Below, one piece after another: positions 8,073 through 16,098 of a stretch of 64,000 nucleotides of DNA. Below the pieces are notes generated by a model. That model saw only the letters and a program-made list of their open reading frames with translations, made no database searches and had not been told where the DNA came from. The stretch is from contig NZ_JAJSAQ010000004.1 of the NCBI RefSeq assembly GCF_021729075.1, positions 186,001-250,000 of the forward strand, written 5' to 3'. Each line of letters begins with the position of its first letter. Positions within the stretch are counted from its first letter, which is position 1. The DNA is from Microbulbifer guangxiensis. Lineage in GTDB: Bacteria; Pseudomonadota; Gammaproteobacteria; Pseudomonadales; Cellvibrionaceae. Both the position numbers and the translations under genes were made by a program.

Positions 8073-9002
8073 TTACTTGTCTGGGTTGCCGTTCCACATC
8101 AGGTCAGCGACGGTATTCTGGCCACGCACGCTGGGATGGAAGCAGTCTCCACCATCGATATCATCCTTACCGAACTTGAAGGTACCCACGTTCGCCTGGT
8201 CCAGGCCGGAGTACTCCGCTACTACCTCAACGCCATTGACGCCATTGTACGCAGCGGCCTCCTGCTGGAGCACTTCATTGTAAAGCCGCTGTGCAGCCTC
8301 GATACCGGCAGAGCGTGTTGCAAAGGATTCGCCATTGAGCGTGCCTCCATTGGTGGCGATACGACAGATACCGAAGGTGGACCATGCGCTCTCACAGTTC
8401 ACCCGCCAGTTACCACTCTGCTTGGCAAGACCCGCCGCGCGCAGGTCCTGCACCCGGGGTACGGAACCCAGAACCACAGTGGATCCTGCGGGCAGGCCGC
8501 TGACCAGTTTGTCCAGGCCGGCCTGTACTGCGCCGCGCCACTCGCTCTCGGTGTAGAGGGGGTCCGAGCAGTTGGCGGGGTCGACACAGTCGCGATTGCA
8601 GATGTCGTTACCTCCGAGGACCACCTCTACATGATCGGCGACCGTCGTTTCGGTCAGTATGCGATCAGCCTGAACACTGAAGCTGTCACCACCGCCGCGC
8701 ATCTCTGCTCCGGAGCGCGCAGCGTTCTTGTTGGCGGCCACATTGGGATCAATCGCTTTGTACTTGTCATGAACGCTGTTGACGCTGTTATCCCAGCCAT
8801 CAAACCAGCTGTGTTCCGGCTGGTCTCCACCCAGCAGACAGAAGAAGCCGCCGGTGAAGAAGGTGTTGCCGGTACAGTCCGCCGCAAACCCCATGGTGAT
8901 GCTGTCACCAGCTGCAGTGCCTTTCGCCGGTGCAGCGGAGGTGTTGAGTGATACAAGCGCGGAAGTAATGGTAAGTAATACGAACAGACTTGTTTTCTGC
9001 AT
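8073..9002 (-). CDS. Secreted SGNH/GDSL-family hydrolase
   Basis: A 309-residue exported esterase or lipase-like enzyme. The N-terminus is a signal peptide (MQKTSLFVLLTITSALVS, ending near TSAAPA). Block I has the nucleophile in AAGDSITMGF (Ser34), block III is LGGND, and block V is DCFHPS with the Asp/His pair. Several cysteines suggest disulfides in the exported protein. ATG 9002 was chosen because ggag lies 9 bases upstream on the minus strand; an upstream in-frame ATG at 9020 lacks such a site. The gene appears monocistronic. The substrate may be an acetylated polysaccharide or a lipid; nothing in the context decides. Confidence 0.85.
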   Translation of the reverse strand: MQKTSLFVLLTITSALVSLNTSAAPAKGTAAGDSITMGFAADCTGNTFFTGGFFCLLGGDQPEHSWFDGWDNSVNSVHDKYKAIDPNVAANKNAARSGAEMRGGGDSFSVQADRILTETTVADHVEVVLGGNDICNRDCVDPANCSDPLYTESEWRGAVQAGLDKLVSGLPAGSTVVLGSVPRVQDLRAAGLAKQSGNWRVNCESAWSTFGICRIATNGGTLNGESFATRSAGIEAAQRLYNEVLQQEAAAYNGVNGVEVVAEYSGLDQANVGTFKFGKDDIDGGDCFHPSVRGQNTVADLMWNGNPDK

Positions 9003-9405
9003 GATGCTTTCTCCGATCATCGATTCTTATGGGTTATTTTTACCAACGCGGTGAACGGAGAAATATTAGGCTTTTGTCGGCACCAAAATCAGAACAAAAT
9101 ACCTGACCAATAAGTCAAGAATGTTATTTGCGAATAGACTCGCAGCCCTGTCGTCAGAAACATTTGCCTGCGCAATAAAGAAAATAGTTTATCCGCCAAG
9201 GCAGGTTCCGGCCGTGCAGAGCGCCAATGAATCCAGCGTCAAAATGGTTCATTCCAGCTGATGCAGCTATACCGGGACGAGCCCATCGTCACCACAGAAA
9301 GAAGACCAAATAACCACCCCGGCAAGAGGGAAGACGCAAGTTCGTCCATGTGGCCGCACGCCACCGGCAAGCCCTGTTGCCGGTCGGCCCGGCAACGATG
9401 ACGGA
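9003..9405. other. Intergenic region between the esterase and transglycosylase genes
   Basis: About 400 bases. The AT-richer part next to 9003 should hold the esterase promoter (minus strand). The only structure I see is the hairpin at 9363-9384 that follows the transglycosylase gene. No credible open frame. Confidence 0.4.
9363..9384 (-). terminator. Hairpin after the MltF-like gene
   Basis: Perfect 8-bp stem accggcaa/ttgccggt with a 6-base loop, 21 bases past the stop codon on the minus strand. There is no T-run, so it could equally be an RNA-stability element. Confidence 0.45.
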
Positions 9406-11610
9406 TCAGAGAGACTGATTACCCAACTGCTCTTTACGCGCAACCGAGAGGTAACCCAGGTAGCGATCGCGGATCTCGCGCACATAGTTGACCGGTTCGC
9501 GGCCGCGCACATAACCAAATCGCGCCTCACGGTAATACTCCGGTTTGGAGAGCAGCAGCATCGCTTCCTCTACATGCCCGAACCAGCGATCGGGATCCTT
9601 ACCCAGACGCTGGGCGAGCTTCCGTGCGTCGCGCACATGGCCGTGGCCGGCGTTATAGGCCGCGAGGGTAAAATAAATCCGCTGGTCAAAGTCGAGACGG
9701 CGGGGGAAGCGATCTTCCAGCCACTCCAGGTAGGAGATTGCCGCGCGAATATTATTTTCCGGTTGGTAGAGATTGCTGATACCCAGCTCCTCTGCGGTAC
9801 GGGGCAGGACCTGCATCAGCCCCCGGGCACCGGCAAAGGAACGGGCCTGCGGATCGAACTGGCTCTCCTGGTACATCTGCGAGATCACCATGCGCCAGTC
9901 CCGATCCACGGCAGAGGCATACTCGCGCACGATAGGGTCATAGGGCGACAGGCGCTTGGCGCTGCGGAGACGCTCTTCAAGGGGAGTCTGCATGCGCTTA
10001 CTCTCCCTGAAATACTTGTTGTAGGTAACGTTGAAGAAAAGCCCACGATACTCGGCGTTGAGGAACCCGTTCAGTTTCTCCAGCAGTTGCGCCTGGTCGC
10101 TGCGAACTGCCCAGGCGATATCCTGCTCGCCAGGCAACCGCCCGACCACAGCGAAATCGTCGCGATAGGTCCGCTCGATGTCGACCAGATGGGAGTCGGC
10201 GACGGTGAAGGGATAATCGCCCCGCGCCACGGCATCAATCAGGTATTCGGTCGTCGCGCCCTTGACGGGGACAAGCTCGAGGGGATTCTGTTGGCTCTGC
10301 GCCAGCACCTGCAGATTATCGCGATAGCTGGTCAGCGGATTCACGGCAACCCGGGCCCCGGCGAGCAATTCAGCGGCGGGGAGAACTGTGGCACCAGAGC
10401 GCGGTTCAGCGGCAATGATCTGTTCCTCAACCTGCATATAGGGACGGGTGAATACGAGCCCCTGCTCCTTGCGAGTCTCCGTCACCGTCAGGGATGCGGC
10501 AATCATATCGCCGAGCCCGGCGTTCAGCGCTTCTGCCAGGTCCACGTCCGGACCGGGCACCACCATACTGAGACGCAGGCCCTGTTGCTCGGCGAAGTGT
10601 TTCAGCAGGTCGTAGTCGAAGCCCATCAACTCACCCTTCCACATGAAGTAGGAGGCGGGGTGGTTTCGGGTCAGCACACGCAGCGTGCGACTTTCCTCTA
10701 TATGGCTCCAGTCGCGCAAGGGACGTTCCCGCAGCTGCTCGGCAATCAGGTGTTCCTCGGTCAGGAATTCATTCAACGCCTGTTCAAGGTTTGGGCTCTC
10801 CTTTCGCACGGCCCACGCGATGGCTCGCTGGGTATTCAGTGTCTCGCTGACCCTGAGCTGCGGATAATACGGTAGCAGAACATCAGCCAGGTTACTGTCC
10901 ACCACAGTCGCAGGGTACTTCCCGGATGCCACTGCACTCAGCAGGCGATCGTGATCCAGCGGCTCGTCCAGATAACGCACCTCGAAGCGCCCCTTCCCCT
11001 CCACATCCTGTGCGGATTCATGCTCATGTCCAGCCGCCGTCAGAGTCTGCGCAAAAGCGCTGCCCCGACGCACAGCTACCAGCAATGGTTTTGTCTCATC
11101 CCGCTCTGGTGCGGCGTCAGCACGGGTGACCAATAATTCACGCACATACTGCAGGGGACGGGTAAAAGCGACCTCTTCGGCACGGGCCCTGGTACTGGTG
11201 AAGTTAATAGCAATAACGTCACCCCGCCCGTCTTTCAGAGCTGGGACAAGATCGTCAAAACCCTGCACATAGACCCACTGCGGCTGCAGGCCACGGCTGC
11301 GGGCAAATTTCTCGGCCAGCTCACGCCATGTGCTGCTGGGCAAGCCGTCACGCGGCAGGGACAGGTCAGTCATGCCAACAGGGGCCAGCAGCCGCAATAC
11401 GCCACGCTCACGAATGGCACTCCAGTCACCGCGCTCGATATAGTTTTTAAAAGTCGCCGGATCAGCCTCCGGTTCTCCCCGATCAGGGCCTGCAACGGCC
11501 TGTTCGTCATGCTCGACCTGCCCGACATCGCTGTTGTCGCCCTCACAGGCAGCGAGGGCGAGAGCGAAGCTCAACAGGATCGTATACAGAAGATTTTTGG
11601 GGTCAGTCAC
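9406..11610 (-). CDS. MltF-like lytic transglycosylase lipoprotein with two solute-binding domains
   Basis: A 734-residue lipoprotein (ALAAC, Cys22) predicted to cleave peptidoglycan by lytic transglycosylation at the envelope. Two family-3 solute-binding domains come first (about 65-290 and 305-535), each with the DLVPALKDGRGDVIA/DLAEALNAGLGDMIA-type segment. A C-terminal SLT domain follows (about 570-700) with the catalytic Glu in YQESQFDP (Glu582), then ARGLMQVLP and AAYNAGHG. Known MltF proteins are about 500 residues with one binding domain, so this one carries an extra copy. The start is GTG, supported by the immediate lipoprotein signal. It stands alone. Confidence 0.88.
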   Translation of the reverse strand: MTDPKNLLYTILLSFALALAACEGDNSDVGQVEHDEQAVAGPDRGEPEADPATFKNYIERGDWSAIRERGVLRLLAPVGMTDLSLPRDGLPSSTWRELAEKFARSRGLQPQWVYVQGFDDLVPALKDGRGDVIAINFTSTRARAEEVAFTRPLQYVRELLVTRADAAPERDETKPLLVAVRRGSAFAQTLTAAGHEHESAQDVEGKGRFEVRYLDEPLDHDRLLSAVASGKYPATVVDSNLADVLLPYYPQLRVSETLNTQRAIAWAVRKESPNLEQALNEFLTEEHLIAEQLRERPLRDWSHIEESRTLRVLTRNHPASYFMWKGELMGFDYDLLKHFAEQQGLRLSMVVPGPDVDLAEALNAGLGDMIAASLTVTETRKEQGLVFTRPYMQVEEQIIAAEPRSGATVLPAAELLAGARVAVNPLTSYRDNLQVLAQSQQNPLELVPVKGATTEYLIDAVARGDYPFTVADSHLVDIERTYRDDFAVVGRLPGEQDIAWAVRSDQAQLLEKLNGFLNAEYRGLFFNVTYNKYFRESKRMQTPLEERLRSAKRLSPYDPIVREYASAVDRDWRMVISQMYQESQFDPQARSFAGARGLMQVLPRTAEELGISNLYQPENNIRAAISYLEWLEDRFPRRLDFDQRIYFTLAAYNAGHGHVRDARKLAQRLGKDPDRWFGHVEEAMLLLSKPEYYREARFGYVRGREPVNYVREIRDRYLGYLSVARKEQLGNQSL

Positions 11611-12019
11611 AATGTCGCCTTTATCTTTCTTGGTGCATTCACTCCCTGTCCATTAATGCACTACGGGAAAAATTGTGCAACGTCTCACAATTTTCGCGCC
11701 AAAACTCAACCGGAATAATTTCAGCACTGGGGCTCATCGGGAGAGGAAAGATGACCAGAATTTCTTCGTCCAGATCTTCACCTGCCCGCTCTCGGATATC
11801 ACTGAGAAAAACCTTGCGCTGAATCTGACCGAAGATACGACCAGTGAAAACTCGCGTTTTCCTATCGCTTTCACCACAGGTCGCGCTCACCTGTCAATCC
11901 ATCGACGACTGACAGGTTCCATCAGCCATTGATCTGCTGATTCCGTGCATTCACCGCTTCGCCGCAACTTTTACCGGGGCATCCGCAATCTTATTGATGC
12001 ACCACAGGGAGATCTCGAT
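11611..12019. other. Divergent intergenic region
   Basis: About 410 bases between divergent lipoprotein genes, so promoters for both should lie here; I cannot fix their boxes. It contains a possible 83-codon minus-strand frame, listed separately with low confidence. Confidence 0.35.
11639..11890 (-). CDS. Possible small uncharacterised protein
   Basis: An 83-codon GTG-start frame immediately upstream of the transglycosylase gene (28-base gap, same strand). The predicted product is soluble and charged (RKTRVFTGRIFG, then RERAGEDLDEEILVIFPLP), with fairly ordinary codon use. I recognise no family and see no good ribosome binding site. An overlapping plus-strand frame of similar length exists, so this may be chance. 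It is reported because its coding-like composition and position would fit a leader gene. Confidence 0.22.
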   Translation of the reverse strand: MSATCGESDRKTRVFTGRIFGQIQRKVFLSDIRERAGEDLDEEILVIFPLPMSPSAEIIPVEFWRENCETLHNFSRSALMDRE

Positions 12020-12949
12020 ATGGTTCGGCTGATTATTTTTCTTATTGCAATACTGCAAATGGCCTGCGCATCGAATAGTGCGCTCCGGGCAAGCCAGCGA
12101 GCAGGCATTGATCCCGATATATTACTCAGGGCACCGGGGCTGGTTATCGGCGAGCTGTCTGAGGAGCAGACCACAGTCGATGATCTCTTTTACCTCAGTG
12201 ACTCCATGCGTCACTACCTGAAGATAACCGCAAAGGGCAACAATCCCGTAGAGCGAATGAATGCGGTCCTGGCTGATTTACGCTCCCGGGGAGCACATTT
12301 CGAGTACGAACTGAATCGCACCACTTCTGCATCTGAAGCATTCGCCCAGCAGCGGGGTAACTGTGTATCCCATGCCGCAATGGTCGTGGCCATGGCTCGT
12401 CATCTTGGCCTGAAAGCCTACATAAACCAGGCGCAGCTCAATGCCGGCCAGGAAATTTCGGAATCTGGGAGTGGCGTCCCCTTTCGACAGCGAATCTCAC
12501 ATATCAATGCGGTGGTGGTCATCGACGATCGACCATTCATTATCGAGCCGGGCTATGGGATCTACTTTGGCAAGTATCTGCATCGATTGAGTGATCGCGA
12601 GGCCAGATCTCTGTATCTCAACAACCTTGCCATGGAAGCCATGTTACAGGATGACCTGAGCCAGGCCTTCGCGCATATCCGCACAGCCATCCGGCTTGAC
12701 CTTGACTCCAGTGTCCTCTGGGGTGGACTGGGGACGATCTATCGCCGTATGGGAGAGGAGAGGCTGGCCGAGCAGACTTTTCTTCACGCCCTCAACCTCA
12801 ACCCGGGGGACAGTGTGGCACAGCATAACCTGGAGCTGGTCAGGGCCAGCCTGCGTGAGGAAGCGACTTATGCCGATGCCGGCCTGGTACGAGCTGTCCC
12901 CGGCGGCGCCACCCACAGGCAGGAAGAAATCCATCGACTCCGCGACTGA
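12020..12949 (+). CDS. Transglutaminase-like lipoprotein with C-terminal TPR
   Basis: A 309-residue predicted lipoprotein (MVRLIIFLIAILQMAC). The core (about 70-200) resembles transglutaminase/protease-like domains: the nucleophile region QQRGNCVSHAAMVVAMARHLG, a histidine in SHINAVVVI and an acidic residue in FIIEPGYG. Residues about 215-290 hold TPR-like helices (LSQAFAHIRTAIRLD, then AEQTFLHALNLNPGD). ATG 12020 was chosen because aggga lies about 9 bases upstream and the lipobox follows; the frame is open 25 codons further up without a signal. Related proteins are often annotated as transglutaminase-domain proteins of unknown substrate. It is probably anchored to a membrane and acts in the periplasm. 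Confidence 0.72.
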   Translation: MVRLIIFLIAILQMACASNSALRASQRAGIDPDILLRAPGLVIGELSEEQTTVDDLFYLSDSMRHYLKITAKGNNPVERMNAVLADLRSRGAHFEYELNRTTSASEAFAQQRGNCVSHAAMVVAMARHLGLKAYINQAQLNAGQEISESGSGVPFRQRISHINAVVVIDDRPFIIEPGYGIYFGKYLHRLSDREARSLYLNNLAMEAMLQDDLSQAFAHIRTAIRLDLDSSVLWGGLGTIYRRMGEERLAEQTFLHALNLNPGDSVAQHNLELVRASLREEATYADAGLVRAVPGGATHRQEEIHRLRD

Positions 12950-13312
12950 AGAATCGGTTAATAAGGTGAACACAACGGGTATTTTTCCCTGGATCGCACT
13001 CTCCGGCAATGGCAGGGCGCACCGAAACTCCAGGTAGGCCTGCACCACTGCCGAGGGCGTCTGCAGTTGAAGTTCTCCATTGCTCAAGCCCGATCATAGC
13101 GTTTACTCACACGTCGTCTTTAATTCCGAGACCTTGAAAAACTGCGATTGCTCGATTTACAGGCTGTCAGTTTTCTACACTAGATCAAACCCTCGCACGA
13201 CCGGAGCCCACTAACGCCAATGCATAGAAATCTCCAGCCTGCTGATGGAGCTTTGGCGACACGCACGGAATCTGCCGCGTCAAATCACCCTCAATCATGC
13301 CTGCCCAGCGTT
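12950..13312. other. Intergenic region between convergent genes
   Basis: About 360 bases. A minus-strand frame (TTG at 13087) has fairly coding-like residues over 12950-13087, but it continues antisense through 300 bases of the transglutaminase-like gene; I treat it as chance or remnant. No hairpin with a T-run is visible. Confidence 0.3.
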
Positions 13313-13996
13313 TCAGGGACTCTGCAGCGCCTTGTACTCCGCAACCACGTCATCGTAGTAGTTGCTTCCCCAGTCATTCGGACGAGGAAACAACTCCCAG
13401 TTTGTCACTGCCGGAGGCCTCGAATTATCGAACGGTCCGAAGCCGCGCAAAACCCTCTCCGCTTCCAACTCCCTGTACAGCCGCTTTGCGCGCCTGTGAA
13501 TTTCCATTTTTTCCTCCGGGGAGAATGAAAGGTCAAACTGGCGCGCAAGTGCCAACCCCGACCGCAAGACGTCGCGATCGCCACGCAAATAGCCCAGTTC
13601 GTACAAGGCAAGAGCCTCCATGAAGTCCTGTTTGCTCTCCGGGGAGTGGGGGTCCTCATGATTTAAAGCTGCGCCTTCTGCCCGCAATGCCGCACCGGCT
13701 ATCGCCCGCGTCGAGCCGATCACAATCCCCTCGCGCCATAGTTCATGTGTCTTATCAGGCAATTGCCCTGAGGCATCTTCGGTAAAGCGACCTTCAATGT
13801 AACCATGAACCAGAACGGAACTCGCAAGAAGATCCCCGCCAGCAGCGAGAGCCTCAAGGACTTTCACATCATAACTTGCATAGCTTTCATGATCGGCCGG
13901 GGTGAAGTATCCACGCGAGCGCTTCCAGGCCAAATTCTCTTGTAGACGCTTTAGTCCATCCGGAATGGCTTCGTTTTGGGCACCATTGATTGGCAA
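13313..13996 (-). CDS. Uncharacterised helical protein, downstream part of a frameshifted gene
   Basis: An open frame of 227 codons starting with a weak TTG. The product is charged and mostly helical (DGLKRLQENLAWKRSRGYFTPADHESY, then DFMEALALYELGYLRGDRDVL) and resembles bacterial sel1/TPR-less helical repeat proteins, but I recognise no family. The frame actually stays open upstream through 33 more sensible codons (TPAADFLQNASPARALEAV) to a TAG at the T-run at 14095-14101. The adjacent frame there supplies an ATG, cytosolic tail and membrane anchor. Adding one T to the run would give a continuous protein of about 296 residues, so this is best read as the soluble domain of that protein. Confidence 0.6.
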   Translation of the reverse strand: MPINGAQNEAIPDGLKRLQENLAWKRSRGYFTPADHESYASYDVKVLEALAAGGDLLASSVLVHGYIEGRFTEDASGQLPDKTHELWREGIVIGSTRAIAGAALRAEGAALNHEDPHSPESKQDFMEALALYELGYLRGDRDVLRSGLALARQFDLSFSPEEKMEIHRRAKRLYRELEAERVLRGFGPFDNSRPPAVTNWELFPRPNDWGSNYYDDVVAEYKALQSP

Positions 13997-14202
13997 GACC
14001 GCCCCCTCACCAACCCCCTCTGGATCCTCAGGTACTGCTTCAAGCGCACGAGCGGGGGATGCATTCTGTAGGAAGTCCGCAGCGGGCGTAAAATAAAAAA
14101 ACTACACACCAGCACTGTTGTCACAATGCTGGTAAAGGCGAGCAGCACAACTTTTTTGCTTCCCGCCGGAATCTCCCTCTCGCTCCGGTTGCTTTGCGAC
14201 AT
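13951..14202 (-). pseudogene. N-terminal part (membrane anchor) of the frameshifted gene
   Basis: The frame begins MSQSNRSEREIPAGSKK followed by one transmembrane segment (VVLLAFTSIVTTVLVCSFF), a typical type II anchor. After the T7 run the reading becomes arginine-rich and unnatural (RMHPPLVRLKQYL) and stops at 13951, whereas the alternative frame continues as good protein. It is labelled broken because no full-length frame exists as written. A sequencing error, a true mutation, or slippage at the homopolymer during expression could each explain it. It is preceded by the terminator of the upstream gene and should have its own promoter near 14203-14245. Confidence 0.55.
14095..14101 (-). other. 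Homopolymer slip site (T7 on the coding strand)
   Basis: Seven T residues on the minus strand, followed by ATTTT, at the exact point where the two frames of the broken gene would join. One extra T restores continuity; the alternative frame meets TAG just before the run. Confidence 0.6.
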
Positions 14203-14247
14203 ACGAATTCCCTGTCATTGGATTGGCATTCAAGCTAACACAAAAAA

Positions 14248-14271
14248 CGCCCGGCTCTTTCGAGGCGGGCG
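14248..14271. terminator. Rho-independent terminator, bidirectional
   Basis: The stem cgcccg-g-ctc/gag-g-cgggcg with a tttc loop is flanked by six A residues on the left and five T residues on the right. It therefore works on paper in both directions. It ends the minus-strand peptidase gene (stop at 14306). Confidence 0.85.
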
Positions 14272-14305
14272 TTTTTCGTCAACTTCGCAATCTTCCCAGG
14301 CGCTA

Positions 14306-15835
14306 TCAGCCTTCCTTCTGGGCCAATGTGGAGATCTTCTTTTGCTCCACTTCACCACGCATTTCCGCCAGCATGTCCTTGATCTGCCGATACTGTTCCT
14401 CATCATTGAGCTCCATCAGCAGAGGCTGGGCAACCTCAGCGAAGTACTCGGCATCCTTTTTCTCATAGAGTTCCATTGCCAGCCACTGGGCAATATGAAC
14501 CTGGCGTGGCGCACGCAGGTAGGCCTGCTCCAGCATTTCCAGGTATTTTTCCCGCGGGTAGTCGAGCATTTCCATGCTCATGGCGAGGCCATACCAGTGC
14601 GAAGCGGTTTCCTCATCGTTGTTGACCAGGTGTACGAACTTGTCCCGGGCTTTTTTCAACTGATCGCGGTCCCGGTCTGCACCCGGCGTCATTATCTGGC
14701 GGTTCAATAGCAGCCACGCATCGGCCTTCTGGAACCAGAACTTGTTGCGATCCTGCATCGGTATCGTGGACAGCAGCTCCTCGGCAAAGTCGAAATCCCC
14801 TACCTGGATGGCCGCTTCCGCATAACTGACAGTCAGTTCAGGGCTCTCGAGCCCTTCCGCCTGGGCGTATTGAAGCAGTGCTCCCAGCCCTTGCGGGTTG
14901 TAGCCCGACATCACCAGGAAGCGTGCCACCTCGGTCACCGCATTGCGGGACGACAGTTGCTGCAACCTGGGTTTTGCCTCCTCGAAATCCGCCGGTATGA
15001 CCCCACCAGCCATCTCGAAGCTGCCATCCTGGAACAGTGCGTTGTAACGATTTTCCACTTGATCCAGGGTCACACCGAAGGCCTTCTCCAGCGCCTGCAC
15101 GGGGTCATCGCCACGGTTGTAGGCCTTCACGTACTCCCTGAACTGCTCCACCTTGCCACTTTCCATCAGCAGCCAGTGGGTGAGCATCCAGCCACTGGCA
15201 TAGACCCGGCCCTTCTCTTCATCCGGTGTGGTGACCACCGTCGCCCGCAGCAACTCCTCCAGCGGCATCGGCGCGGTATAGATCAGGGTCAGGGCCCGCT
15301 CCTGGGGAATGGCGCCCAGCTGGTAACTTCCCGGGGAGGGGAAGGTCATGGTCGACATGAACTCGGCAAATCCCTCACTGTACCAGTAGGGGTAGTGCAC
15401 GGTGTTGCCGTTGTAACTCAGGTAGTGGGTGTACTCGTGAAACAGAAATTCACGGGCCTTCAGCTGGCGCTTGCCACTGCGACCATCCAGGTTCACCAGC
15501 GCATAGCTGCCCTCAGCAGTGGTATCGAACAAGCCATTGGTGATTTCCGCCAGCTCTGGTCCCACCAGTCCGGCATAGGTGGTGCGGTCAGCCGCCGCAT
15601 AGATGGTGAGTTTCTTGCCTCCGTCCTCTGCACCAAGCAGCTTCAGGGCAACGGCGCGGTAGCGCTCCAGGTCGCGGGCAAGGGTATCGATGGCTTCCGG
15701 ATCACCATTGGTGACGATGCGAAAGTTCTCGGTGTCCACCTGATACCACGCATCGTCAGCCAGCTCCCGGGCACTGCAGGCAGAGAGCAAAAAGGCAGAA
15801 CAAATTACCAACAGTGCGAGCGTTCGAGAAACCAT
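14306..15835 (-). CDS. Peptidase-MA-like (DUF1570-type) zinc metalloprotease lipoprotein
   Basis: A 509-residue lipoprotein (FLLSAC). The N-terminal third carries a gluzincin signature: HEYTH (in REFLFHEYTHYLSYN) followed about 20 residues later by the third ligand region WYSEGFAEFMST. The remainder (about 230-500) is alpha-helical with TPR-like repeats (ESPELTVSYAEAAIQVGDFDFAEELL, then HWYGLAMSMEMLDYPREKYLEMLEQA). It is predicted to act on an unknown protein substrate at the envelope. It is divergent from the M1 aminopeptidase gene across about 260 bases, which may hold promoters for both, and a strong terminator follows it. Confidence 0.75.
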   Translation of the reverse strand: MVSRTLALLVICSAFLLSACSARELADDAWYQVDTENFRIVTNGDPEAIDTLARDLERYRAVALKLLGAEDGGKKLTIYAAADRTTYAGLVGPELAEITNGLFDTTAEGSYALVNLDGRSGKRQLKAREFLFHEYTHYLSYNGNTVHYPYWYSEGFAEFMSTMTFPSPGSYQLGAIPQERALTLIYTAPMPLEELLRATVVTTPDEEKGRVYASGWMLTHWLLMESGKVEQFREYVKAYNRGDDPVQALEKAFGVTLDQVENRYNALFQDGSFEMAGGVIPADFEEAKPRLQQLSSRNAVTEVARFLVMSGYNPQGLGALLQYAQAEGLESPELTVSYAEAAIQVGDFDFAEELLSTIPMQDRNKFWFQKADAWLLLNRQIMTPGADRDRDQLKKARDKFVHLVNNDEETASHWYGLAMSMEMLDYPREKYLEMLEQAYLRAPRQVHIAQWLAMELYEKKDAEYFAEVAQPLLMELNDEEQYRQIKDMLAEMRGEVEQKKISTLAQKEG

Positions 15836-16098
15836 ATTCTGACCACCAGGGTTTGTTTCTTCTTAGCCGTCCCTGGCTGCAATGAAGCCCACACATTACA
15901 GGTTTTAATTGATCAAAAAAAGAACAATTTTAGACCAGAACTGCATATCCAACTGACTTTTCCTGACTGCTGCCCGCTTTCGGGTTCTGCCTTTTCCTGG
16001 GTGGATCCGGCGCCACTGCCGGCTCCCACCGGCAAGAAGTTGACCGGGCAGTTAGAATCAATTGTGTTGTTGATGAAGTAAGCAGTAAAGAAAGCCCC

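Noticed and set aside
12644-13087. 147-codon minus-strand frame after the transglutaminase-like gene
   Set aside because: The first part looks mildly coding, but most of it is antisense to the TPR region and I recognise no family.
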